A stretch of DNA of 64,000 nt, taken from NCBI GenBank assembly GCA_034687125.1, contig JAQGBZ010000006.1:310001-374000 (forward strand), written 5' to 3'. Under the pieces are notes generated by a model. The model searched no databases. It saw only the letters and a program-made list of their open reading frames with translations, and was not told the DNA's origin. Both the position numbers and the translations under genes were made by a program. This DNA comes from Neelides folsomi (lineage: Eukaryota; Arthropoda; Collembola; Neelipleona; Neelidae). Within the stretch, counting starts at the first letter, position 1; every line of letters starts with the position of its first letter. Of this stretch, positions 1 through 10,583 are shown in pieces.

Positions 1-3000
1 TTTTACATTCACTTACAATCGTGGATACGGAGACTGCAAAAATCCCGTTTCTCATGTGGACTCATGCAGCGATCCTTCAAAGCTTCTTTTTAAATACCAA
101 GCTTGCCCGGATGTTCTCAAGACCGAAAGCACAGGTAAAATAAATCAAACTCTTTTAGACATCTTCTTCCCAAAGTTGTGGAAATAATCGAAATGACTCC
201 ATTAAGATTTTAATGTCCATTTCCCTTAAAATTTTAAGGTAAAATTATTCAATGAGATTTTTCAAACTTTTATTCCTCGTATTCTTTTACTTGATGTTGA
301 AGTTGTTGAATCCCAGGAAAGTTTTTTTTAATACATGACTTCATATGGTTTATGTAGTTTGGAATTTAATTCTCTGTGCGTGAGGTTAAAAGAAAATATT
401 GAGCCAACTTTCACGACTTTCATGAACACTCGGCATTTGGAGTTGGAAAAAAATGAAGATGAGAAAGAGAAAGGGCGTTGGCTCCAATAGGTTACAATTA
501 TGGGCGTAGAACTTCAATTCATTTCTTAAGAATCAAAAGAAGTGATTAAGCGGAGGTGAGGGGTCTGGAAGCACTTGTGCGTGGTGAATCGAACAATTGT
601 ACTTTTGTCATTCATCTTCCAAGGTGGGCCAAATGTGTGTGTGCTGTGGGGGAGGATCGCCCTTCCCTAATTTCGGTCCTGGCCATGTAAGGGCCCTTGG
701 AGGGAAATCCACAAGTTCCCTTTACCATTTACATGAATAGGAAAATATGATAAATAAATAATGTTTGTTAATTTAGAGATGGCCAAAGGGGGATGGGGGT
801 TTTTGTCGTAGGGGGAAGGAAATTGGTTGGTTGTACTTCCGCAGCCGCTTGGTTCTTCGGCCCTTTGGCCGGGAGGAGTGTAATGTGAGGCTCTTGGGGA
901 AACAAATGGTGACTTGGCACGGAAGGCGGCTATCAGAATTTCAGAATCCACCGAGGGCCGCCGGGTCGTCGATCAGGGCGGTGTGACGGCCCGCCACACC
1001 CCCTCCCTCAATTACCCACCTCACTTTCCATCACACTCACCCCCAGAGACATTTTTCACCGTGTTATATTTATATACCGCCCGGTATATTCACATCTTCA
1101 TATTTGACACGACATCAACTCCCATTTCAAACAACCCAAATAAACGATCGTCCAATTCTTACTTTATATAAATTATAGAATTTGGCCAAAGGTCTCTATG
1201 AATCTAACGAATTGGCTACATCCACCTATGCCTATTTACAAACATAACTTATGAAATATTGTAGTATTTAACATAACATACGTAATCTAATATTCATTTT
1301 GTACGATATATGTATGGTACATAATATGTAAAAAATATTCATATGAGGCTCAAACATGCATTTACAAGTATTTGAAATCTCACCATTAGTTCAGATTTGT
1401 CTGATATCAAATGATGTAATTGTGCAACATAAGTATACACTTGTAGTGCAATGCGTAGTAATTTATACTTGATAAGAATCATAAACCCTAAACTATATTT
1501 AAAAATGCTATATTTAAGATATATGAAACTACAGATATACAAATATGTATAACTATGCGTAGCTTAATTATATGAATTTGTATTGAAGTGTGAATTTATC
1601 CTTTGATTTGCAGAAGAGGAGCTTGAGTGTTTGGGTAATTGGCGTGAGGGTTCGTATCAATATCTCGTGGGGCGAATTCATCACCGGCTCAGCACGCCAT
1701 CATCTGAAGATGCGTTCAGGTGCTTTGTTTTCGAAAAGATGAAATCGAGAGATTCGACCGGAGTGATTGGATACAAAGTGGCTCAATCCGGAGATGCCAC
1801 CTGCTCCGGTGTTTCAAATCCAACTGAAGGAGCAAAGACGCTCATTCTACAAAAAGGTTAATATAAACAAAGCCTTTATTAAATCCACTCTTTATAATTC
1901 TACACAACTCTATACAATTTGCTATATTTTACATAATATACATTTCTAGATCTTATACTTATTTTTGTACTTTATTGATCTTATAGCGGAAAGTACAGGA
2001 CCAAGATGCAAATTTCCATCCTGGCTCAGCTCAGCCCATTGGCACAGTCTTGATGGGCACATGTCAGTTAAATTACATCATAAGAACATGACCATCCACG
2101 TGGGAGAAAACCCAAGCGACCGAAGAGAACTCCGCTTCCCTTCTTCATCCCTCAGAAAAACGTATTTCAACGGAGGGACGCGAATGGCCTGTTTGTCCCG
2201 TTCCGACGTGTCTGATCGACACACATCAATCTTGGTCTACCACTCTGATGGCTGCAAACATCAACGAGTTTGTCTTCAGTTATTCAAGCGGGATCGGCAT
2301 GTTGTGGAAATTCAAGTGAGGGCCGTTCCGCTCGGACCCGCGTCGCTCGAGAGCGGGGATTTCGAATGCGGGTCGGGAATCGAGGCAAATGATTCGTTTG
2401 AGACTCTCGTCACCTCCGTCTCGGCTTCTGACTTGACATCGAGCCGATGCCCGTACCTGGGGAAATATTCCGCGACAGGTCTGACGCAAGAAGGCCGGGA
2501 GCCAAGAGACGTCTGTGGTGGGAGCAATGGAGCGGCAGAACTCAATTCCCTAGTTGTGGGATGCGGAGATCGAGCAACTATGGAATTCCCATCCATGTGT
2601 ACAACCTCACAACCTGTCACTTGTAAATAGCCATTATAATTAAATGATCATTTGAGCGATTATTAGAAAATTGGCAAAATTGAGAATAATTTTTAAGTTC
2701 AATTTTATTTAATTTTTAGCATATTTGTGCCACGGAAGTTGGGAAGAGGAAGGGAAAGGATTCCTTATTGCATCGCCGGTCTCTCGAACTTCCACCGGCC
2801 CGAGACGTTTCTGTTTCATTTACAGTCAGACAGACACAGGCCTGCGGGTGTCAGCGAGCAGTCACACGTGTCATCGAAATTTCTCACCAGGGCTCCAGGG
2901 CTCCTGGGCCTTCAACCTCACCGTTGATGGTAACAAAAATGAGCTTTTGATTTCTTTTACATATTAGGATCCTCCATGACTCAAGTTGATAAATTTGTCG

Positions 3001-3213
3001 TTATATGCTTCAATTCACATGATGACATTAAATCTGATATGAAACGGAGATCCTCGACGTTTGAATAAATGAAATCATCTTTTTCCAGGTCGATGTGCAG
3101 AAGCGATGACGGCGGGTGCTGGGAATCTTTTTAAATGGGATGAAAGAATTTTGACTCTCTTTGTGATTCTCCTTCTCAAGAAATTGGCCTCCTTTTACTG
3201 CTTGACGGTCTAG
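1..3213 (+). CDS. Secreted/GPI-anchored Cys-rich protein, DUF7042-7045 family (5' partial)
   Basis: Exons 2-134, 1614-1856, 1987-2622, 2720-2929 and 3089-3213 join in phase (1,1,1,1) into 448 visible residues ending at TAG 3211-3213; the 5' end lies outside the window. The first exon begins with an FTYNRGYGDC motif followed by paired cysteines, and the next carries ELECLGNW and a DAFRCFVFE stretch. This order of Cys-rich blocks is what I recognise from the arthropod extracellular family annotated as DUF7042/7043/7044/7045. The last exon encodes a small-residue stretch (TAGAGN) followed by a hydrophobic tail (LFVILLL), which fits a GPI-attachment signal. Molecular function is unknown for the family. 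The exon at 1987-2622 would read into an in-frame stop at 2628-2630 if the donor at 2623 were not used; splicing to 2720 restores the Cys-rich reading frame. Family call by recall; exon structure is seen directly. Confidence 0.75.
135..1613 (+). other. Long intron 1 of the DUF704x gene with a G+C-rich island
   Basis: The donor at 135 and acceptor ending at 1613 bound a 1.48-kb intron. Its middle (about 540-1050) is clearly richer in G and C than the flanks and contains runs such as GGGCCGCCGGGTCGTCG. No reading frame in it continues the host gene, and exon 1 joins directly to the exon at 1614 in the family's expected order. It could be an intronic promoter or enhancer. No gene is supported. 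Confidence 0.5.
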
Positions 3214-5069
3214 TCGATCCCCTGGGTGGAACAATCAACATGTCCAAATACTTTAATACATACATTAATTAAAAGAGTATTTACAAATACTTTATGTTCA
3301 AGTCAGAGGAATTTTCATTTCTATGAAGAAGACTGTGAGTTGAGGAGGGACGGAGGAAATGGAAAATGGAAACTCATTTTATTAAATAAATTAGAGATAT
3401 TTAGGATATAATTGCATTAGGGTTCTTATACTTAAATTAAATTATAAGGTTACTTATATGTAATTATATTTATACAGTCAATTATGTTTAATTCTTTTAT
3501 TTCATACAAATGTGATTTCGAAAGATTGTTGTACATTAAGTGTAAATATTAAAATATCGAAAGTAATGAAAAAAAATCCCTTATTTTAATTCTTGTAAAA
3601 ATTAGGATAATACTCCTAAGTACTTCTTATAAATATTTGTATCATTATTTGTAATATACTTTTAGATCCCTTAAATAAAATATTGCTAATATAAATCTAT
3701 GAATCTATGTATTATATTGAATTAAGAAGATGGGTAAATTACGAGTATTGTGTGCTTTAATTTTGATTTTTGCTAAAGTTTTAATATTATTCTTTATAAT
3801 CTAAAGTATTTTAGTATAAGTTAAATAATAATGTATTTTTTAAATTAAATAGATACATAAGCATAAGTGTTTTAATATTAAGGATATAATTTAATCAATT
3901 ATTTATTCAAATAAATAATAAAGAACATTACAAAGAAATGTTGTAAATAAACATAATAATAATATTTATGAATCGCTCATTAATTTACTCCTCGTGTATT
4001 CAGTATTACTTATTACAATTGAGTAAGTTAATTTATTTAAAAATTATTTGTACAAAAAAGAGTTTTGATATTTGCTTTTTTCACATGGATGATGAACTTT
4101 ATCTTAAAGCATGCCATAAATCTTTTCTGTAAGAATAGATATAAAATGTACATGGACAAAAAACTATCTACTTATACAGATAAATGGTTCAGCTATTATT
4201 ATATAATACGTAAAGCTACAATTTAATAGCATATTAAAGATAATTCTAATTACCATTAAAGTGTACATAATGCAACTAAATGGAAGAAAATAAAATTTAT
4301 GTTTTTTCTTAATACACCTTGCACACCTTTTTCCCATAAAATAAAGCATTAGACATAAAAAATAAGTGAAATAAGTAAGAACCGACAAAGAACTTGAAAA
4401 GCGGGGCAAGATCCATTTGCATTATTAATGAAATCATATCTCAAAAAATTCTCATGGGAGGTTGTGAATTACATTTAGCGTCTTCCCTTCTATCCAATAT
4501 TGATGAGCGACATAATCTTGGTATTGTTTACCAACTTGATCAAATTGAATTCGCCGAATGAGCTCCTATGCTATTGAAAGGGGGTAAAGTAATTTTGGAA
4601 GAAAATACAGATAATTCATTTCCTTTCTCATTTCCTCATTTCCCATGTAGGCTTTTCATTATTTTCTTTATGACTATCTCAAGGAGTCAAAAGACTCTTA
4701 ATAAGGAAATGAAACCATCAAATAACTAAAAAGAATGGCAAAATTAATGGAAACTCAAATTGGGATTGCGTTTGGTATAAATTCGATATAACAAGAAGGG
4801 TTCTATTCAAAAGACGTAAATTGTTAATTTACTTTATTTATTAATTTATCTAAGGACAATGATTTCATGACTTTTCTATTAAAAAGTTTATAATTCATTT
4901 TTATCAATTGATAAAAAACTTAAATTGTTTATATCTTTTAATTTCTCGTTAATACTTTTATGAAAAATATTTGTGAATTATTTGTTAAATTAACGAATAG
5001 AAAAAATAAGTGAAAATTAATGAGAAATGCATTTAATTTTTATTAAAGGACGTCTTTAGATTTAAAATA
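3214..5069. other. A+T-rich spacer between convergent genes
   Basis: This stretch separates the 3' end of the plus-strand DUF704x gene from the 3' end of the minus-strand lipase. It holds both 3' untranslated regions. It is almost uniformly A+T-rich, with stops in all frames. No exon, RNA gene or repeat was recognised. Confidence 0.6.
5039..5044 (-). terminator. Poly(A) signal of the lipase gene
   Basis: Canonical AATAAA on the minus strand, 26 bases past the lipase stop codon (5072-5070). No other canonical signal lies closer. Confidence 0.6.
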
Positions 5070-7591
5070 TTAAAATTTTGTCATGAAGTCGATGGCTGTG
5101 TTGTACAACAAAGGATTGATATCAATTGCCCAAAGGAAATCCTGAAATAATGAAGTTTAATTAACTATTTAACATAAATCGAACTTTTTAGCAAACCACC
5201 GGGACCACAGAACTATAAAGTGAATTTCAAAATATTTATTTATTTACCAAATGATTAAATTTTGGGAGCGGCACTTTATATTTCCTCACAAGATTTGGAA
5301 GTTGGTCAGCAAGACGGAAAACGTCCTAAATGTAAATAAGTGTTTATTTTATGTTTACTTCCAATATACAATTATTTTTAAAAATGCTTACAGATTGAGC
5401 TGCAAGCCAATCATTCGTGCTCCAATAAAGAGCAACAGGAGCCGTGATTTTGGAAAGGTCGTAATTTGGTGGATTTGGAGCTCCATAATAATCCTGGTTA
5501 TTTTTTCCGTGGTCGAATTGTCTAAAGTAACCGCTAGTCATTTCCTGAGCATAGTGAACCAAGGTGTGAGTTGAAGCACCGGCTGGAGTGTGGCCCAATA
5601 TGACGGGTAACATTGTCTAAAAGATCCAATTAGTCAAGTTCAATTCAGAATAGGAGAAAATGTACAAACTTACTCTGTTCAGTTGTTCGGAATCAAAACC
5701 GCAGATGAGGAACACAACACTTGCACAAACTCCTTGAATTGGACTGTTCTCCTTACAAATCGTCGCTCCAAGGAATTCCATCAAAGCTGTGCTTGGCAGA
5801 AACTCGTAAAGTCCCATCATGTTCAATAACCACTTTAACCAAAATTGAAAATCATTTAATTTTGATTATTCATTTGGATAATAAAGATGAAGTCATGAAA
5901 TTAATTAAATCCCCACCTCGACTTGGTTCGCAAAAGGAGCAATGAGACGAAGAGGACTCACAAGATTTTCCATGAAAGCAACTGGAGCTAAGGCGCTCAT
6001 CAGAAAGATTTTATCATTGTACTCGCTACAATTTACAAACATGTTAATTTTTTAAGTAATTAAAAATTTTTTCATGTTTTTTGGTTATTACGGATTTTCC
6101 TGCATTGAAACGAAAAATTGTGTGGTTCCCATGCTGTGTCCATAATAAAATAATTTCTCTTGTTTGGTAACTTCTAAAGCATAATCAATCACATCTGGAA
6201 GATCTTTATGGCCCATTTCATGCCAACTATAAAAAATATAAATTGGTTAAAAATTAAGTTAATTTAAATATATAGATTAGCTACCCACGTGTACCTCCTT
6301 GTGCGTATTAACAAAAAATTGATTAAGATAGTAATTAATGGTGTTAAAGAAAAATACACAAAAACAAGATTTCATACATAATACATAAATCATTTTAAAT
6401 ATACGTAACATTGTTAATGCAGCTGTGGCGTATTTCGTCTTGGGAAATTAACGGAATGAGCAAATATTGGATATGAATGATTAGATAAAGATACAAAATA
6501 GCCGAGTGTAACTTTACCAGTTAATCGATAATTAATAATATATGTGGAGTAGTTAATTGATTACAGTCCTGAGTGTCAATTTGCCAAACACAACTGTTAA
6601 TCTCACACGTTTGAACACTTATTGGATTTACCTCCAGAACCAAAATTCTTTATCTTTTGGCTCATGACTGATATGACGCCGAGAATAGTAATTTCCCCTT
6701 GAATTTCCCATCCAAACGTCGTAACCTTCATCGGCCAATCTGTAAGCTAATGAAAAAGTAATTATAAAAGAAATGAAATACTTATTACTCAAAAGGATTT
6801 ATGCATTTTTATTTGAAATGAATTTCTCACCAAGAGCTTTGTCAGTTGGACTCATAATCCAATCTGCTGAAGAGCAAAGAAGCCCATGCTGAAGCCAAGC
6901 GACTCTTTTGCCTTCACTTGGTGGAGAATTTCTTCCGTATGGAATTCGATGAACTTGGAGAATATATCCATCTTTGGTTGTGATGTCGTGAACTTCAACG
7001 GGATATCCATATTTTTCAATAAGTTCTGGCTACAATTTTATAAGAAAAATTTATTCATTTAGATATATTTTAAGCTAATTAATTTCATTAATTGTTTAAA
7101 TAACTCCAATTAACCACAATTTTAATCAACAATTATAATTATTTGGGGCATAACTGAACAATATTGACCTACCATCTATCTGTGATTATTACAATTATAA
7201 AGTTTCTAATATCAACAGAAGATGGCGAAAAAGATTTTTTTATAAGATGCCCCAAATAATAATTACAGCAATCCAATTTGCAATACATGCTGAAGTATGT
7301 AAGTTATGAAAATATGAAGTTCTAAAAAGTTTAATAATTTAATAAAGTAAGTACTTTAAAAAATTAGTGAGTAAATAATAATTGATTTTATAAATGAGTT
7401 AATAATTAACTAAAGGTAGATCTTACAACGTCGAGGTAAATGTCTGGATTCCTTGCATCTGCACCGAAAGACTCTTCAAGTTGCTGTTGCAATTCAGGAG
7501 TGACTCTTGTGTTTTTTGGCCATTCACTCCTTGGAACGAGAACTCCATAGGAGAGAGCGACGATGAGGGAAAAGACGAAGATGATCTTCAT
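5070..7591 (-). CDS. Acid/gastric-type lipase (lipase 3-like), complete
   Basis: Nine coding exons on the minus strand (7591-7427, 7029-6831, 6746-6632, 6226-6092, 6025-5917, 5832-5674, 5616-5392, 5325-5248, 5141-5070) join to 419 codons, 418 aa, the usual length of the animal acid lipase family (partial AB-hydrolase lipase plus AB-hydrolase 1). Residues 1-16 ([16 protein letters not shown]) form a signal peptide, so the enzyme is secreted or lysosomal. The GHSMG nucleophile elbow puts the catalytic serine at residue 191. The acid is Asp363 in STNDW and the histidine is His394 in FNHLDF, so the triad is complete. WLQHG and MGNSRG blocks typical of the family precede it. The likely role is hydrolysis of triacylglycerol or cholesteryl ester, for instance in the gut. 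The ATG at 7591 is chosen because it starts the signal peptide; a GTG just before it is ignored. Intron 1 carries a MITE. Confidence 0.93.
7138..7259. mobile_element. Short non-autonomous element (MITE), copy 1, in lipase intron 1
   Basis: About 122 bp with near-perfect terminal inverted repeats: left ATTATTTGGGGCAT, right ATGCCCCAAATAA, flanked on both sides by TA (TAA on both sides at this copy). A related element with the same termini lies at 12859-12977. There is no coding capacity. The TA target-site duplication suggests mobilisation by a Tc1/mariner-type transposase; TAA would also fit PIF/Harbinger. Confidence 0.7.
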
Positions 7592-8664
7592 CACTTTCTA
7601 AATTAGATGAAAATGAAAAGAATTATATTCGAAATAGTTTTGATATTATTTTATTTTTACTCAATTCTTGTTTTAATGCAAGTTATAGCATACCACTTTT
7701 AAATAGCAGCTTGATTAAATTTCAAATGATTGATTGGCTATTTGGGAATTACCATTACTTTTATAATCAATTTAACTCTTACCACTTATAAAAGATTAAA
7801 ATAAAAAATCACAAGCCATTAGTGCTAAAAAGGTAGCAATAATTATCGAACATCATTGAAAAATACATTCAGCATATTTATTAATTTGCGAAATCAATGT
7901 CAATATCAAGTTTATCGTGACAAGTTAATTCAATTAGCTTTTACCTAGGATTAGAGTGAATTTGATTAAATAATAACGTGAACTAACTCAATATTGTGGA
8001 TGCTTTCCAACCTAATACTTATCTAATGGTAAAACTAGTGAAGATGTAGTGAGGAATAAGAAGACTTTGGTTTGGTTTAAGTGTAACAAACAGACGACGA
8101 AGTTTATTCAATGAAAACTTAAGGAGCTCAAAGGAGCACCTTCGTCTTTGCAGGTCGGTGAGATACTTTTTATCTGTCAATTCTCCAGGAGTCTCCCAAA
8201 CCATCGTCCGGTCGACTCCTGCCCTTGTTAGTTTATCGGTCTATCTGCCATGTATATGACCTACTTGTAATTTACACATTTAGGTAGATCATTCACATAA
8301 TCTATCTTGAGTATTCCACAATATCTTTTTTCTATTTTAATATTTTGCAATATAAATGTAAGAGTAAATTATACAATTGACATTGCAGCATGCTCAATCT
8401 TTTAAGAGGAGGACCAAATGGATGTAATGAGGTTAAGACCCTTGAATCTTTTGATTTGATGATACTTTTAAGCTAAATTGTATGAGCCCTAAAAGTTTTA
8501 TTTGCTTCAATTGAGTACTTTAATTTGCAAAAGTTCAAATTTATTTTTACTGAATGTCGATAGAGAACAATGAAAATATATTTTACAATTATTGAATGAT
8601 TGATAAACTATACAAAATTCCAAGTATCAATGAAATTTACAAAGTGGTAAAGAAGTCAAGTCAC
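7592..8664. other. Spacer: lipase promoter region and NHL-gene 3' region
   Basis: This holds the upstream region of the lipase and the 3' end of the NHL gene, both on the minus strand. An AG just before the lipase ATG (at about 7600) could end a 5'-UTR intron. A weak TATA-like TATTTAAAAG on the minus strand lies near 7697-7706. A minus-strand AATAAA at 8545-8540 is a plausible poly(A) signal for the NHL gene. Nothing else was recognised. Confidence 0.4.
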
Positions 8665-10064
8665 TTAGAAGATACGGATCCGTCCGTTGCAGTCAATAAG
8701 AGCGGCGTAGCGTCCGAATGTGGCCACGTCCAAAGGAGATTCGATTTTCATCCCGTTGCTCATCACCTCCATCACGACCAAAGGAGTTCCGTCAGAGTTG
8801 AAGATCTTCACGGCGTTGTTCCGTGTGTCGACGACGTAGAGTTTCCCATCCTGGTTCACACTGAGCCCGGAAGGTCGGTAGAATTGGTGGCGGAGGATTC
8901 CCATAGTGCCCGGCTTCTTTCCAAGGTCCCCCGGGATCCGGAAGACTGAGTGAAGGTTGAAGTCGCTCATGTAGAGCCATTCCCCTTAAATATAAATATT
9001 TACATTAGCTTTTTACATTTGGATCTAACATATTAGTATAGAGAAAACTGACCTGTGGGATCAAAGGCGAGTCCTCGTGGGTGATCGAACCAAATGCCCG
9101 AACTCTCGTTGGAGAGAATGGCCTTGAACTTGAAGTCCTGAGAGAATAGTTGAAGCCGGCGGTTCCGAGAGTCCGCAATGACGAAGTTTCCATTGGGAGA
9201 GACAGCGATTCCCCATGGGTAGTAAAATTGACCCTCCTTCTTTCCTCTCAGTCCGACAGAATCGAGGAAGATTCCCTCCGGGGTGAACGCCTGGATTCGA
9301 TGGTTGTCCTTGTCCACTACCAGAATCCGGTTGTTTCGAGTGTCCCATCCAAGTCCAGTCGGTCGGTTGAATTGGCCCTCCTTCTCTCCGGGCTTTCCAA
9401 ACTTCCTCACAAATTCCCCGTCCGGGGCGTAAACCAAAACTTGGTGGAGTTCCCGATCAGCTACGTAGACCTGAATTAAAATAAAATTTAGTTAATCAAA
9501 GCTAATTAAATTCAATTCAAATTAAAGGTGGAAAAGAAAAGAGAGAAATGGAGAAAAGCTTACATGCTCGTTTGTAGGATTGACTGCAATTCCCCACGGC
9601 TTCTTCATGGTGAAGAGTCCCCCTTCCCGAGCTTCAATGTCCCAAGTGATGATGACTTTGGGCTGAGCGGGGTATTCTTTTGGGGTGAGGACGAAATCCT
9701 TCCATGGGTTCTTTGGCTCCTTCGGTGGGAATTCAAACGGCGGGGCCTCGAGGTCAGGTGAGGGGGTGGCGCTGCCATAGGCCGAATCGCATTCCTCCAA
9801 ATTGTCCACATCCTTCGTGACCCCAAAATCTCCCCAAAGGCTATCACAATTTGCCTTGAAAAGCAAAAGGAAAATTAGAAAGCCATCAAACCATTCATAT
9901 TGCATCTGATTCCTAATCATCGATCATCATCGTACCCAAAGCTCCTCCGAGGTTTTATCCTTAACGATCCATTTCCGAGGAGGGGATAAGAGTTTGAAAG
10001 GCAATTGGGTCAACATCTCATCCATCGAAGGGAATTGGTAGGCATCCATCGTCATTCCTTCCAT
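8665..10064 (-). CDS. Stand-alone NHL-repeat (six-bladed propeller) protein
   Basis: Four minus-strand exons (10064-9936, 9854-9564, 9470-9053, 8984-8665) give 385 aa. From about residue 125 to the C-terminus there are six NHL-type blades with the signature PxGIAV/PxGL...V.D..N.R(I/L)..F, for example GIAVSPNGNFVIADSRNRRL and GLSVNQDGKLYVVDTRNNAV. The first 120 residues are acidic/Pro-rich (PPFEFPPKEPKNPW) with no signal peptide. Blade wording resembles the NHL domains of TRIM/LIN-41/NHL-1-type proteins, which bind RNA or protein, but no RING, B-box, coiled coil or filamin domain is encoded. The start is the first ATG after the predicted transcription start; an in-frame TGA lies upstream, which excludes a longer protein from the same exon. 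A cytosolic adaptor role is only inference. Confidence 0.82.
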
Positions 10065-10144
10065 AAGACCTTCCTTCAGCGTTTCGTCCTTCAGAGTTTC
10101 GCCCTTCTGGTGGGTTGTTGTTCCTTCTTGTCCAGCGGGTCAAT

Positions 10145-10177
10145 TGAGCTCCGCTCAGACGGAAAATTCCTTTTATA
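10145..10177 (-). promoter_or_regulatory. TATA box and initiator of the NHL gene
   Basis: On the minus strand TATAAAAGG runs from 10177 to 10169, and an initiator-like TCAATT lies with its A at 10145, 32 bases downstream, the standard arthropod TATA-Inr spacing. The 5' UTR that follows (about 80 bases) is free of ATG until the predicted start at 10064. It contains a short repeated GAAACNCTGAAGGA unit. Confidence 0.65.
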
Positions 10178-10520
10178 CCCAAAAGGGTAGAAAATCGGCC
10201 TATCAACACTGATGCCCCAAAGGGGAAGCCTTACGTAATTGGCTCTTACCCCATGGGAGGGAATGTGGGGAAGGGAAGGGCCCGGAAGTACCTAAACCCA
10301 AACCAGCCACTCCTTGCGCTTCCAATTTATTTTAAGACTCTCCAAGTACCCTGGACATTTTACTAATAGACATTTAGTTAAACGTTTAAACACAATACTT
10401 AATACTACATAGGCAGAAATAAAACTAATATCTTTAAATGCAACTAATTTCAATTATTCTGTTTTAAATTATCTATGTAATCGGCCATTAAATAAAATTC
10501 AAAGTCTCAGAAACATTATT

Positions 10521-10526
10521 TTTATT
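10521..10526 (-). terminator. Poly(A) signal of the Na-K-Cl cotransporter
   Basis: Canonical AATAAA on the minus strand, 58 bases past the stop codon at 10586-10584. Confidence 0.55.
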
Positions 10527-10583
10527 AAACGTAAAATATTACGGAATTTATATTGATTAGTATTGGTAATATGTAAACATTAT

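Noticed and set aside
2280-2620. Minus-strand frames opposite the DUF704x exon
   Set aside because: Shadows of a G+C-rich coding exon; the plus frame has the conserved cysteines and matching splice phases.
5175-5207. Short minus-strand segment after a TATAG acceptor downstream of the lipase exon ending at 5248
   Set aside because: Joining it would end the protein with a non-family sequence, whereas the exon at 5141-5070 gives the conserved DFLWAID ending in phase 0.
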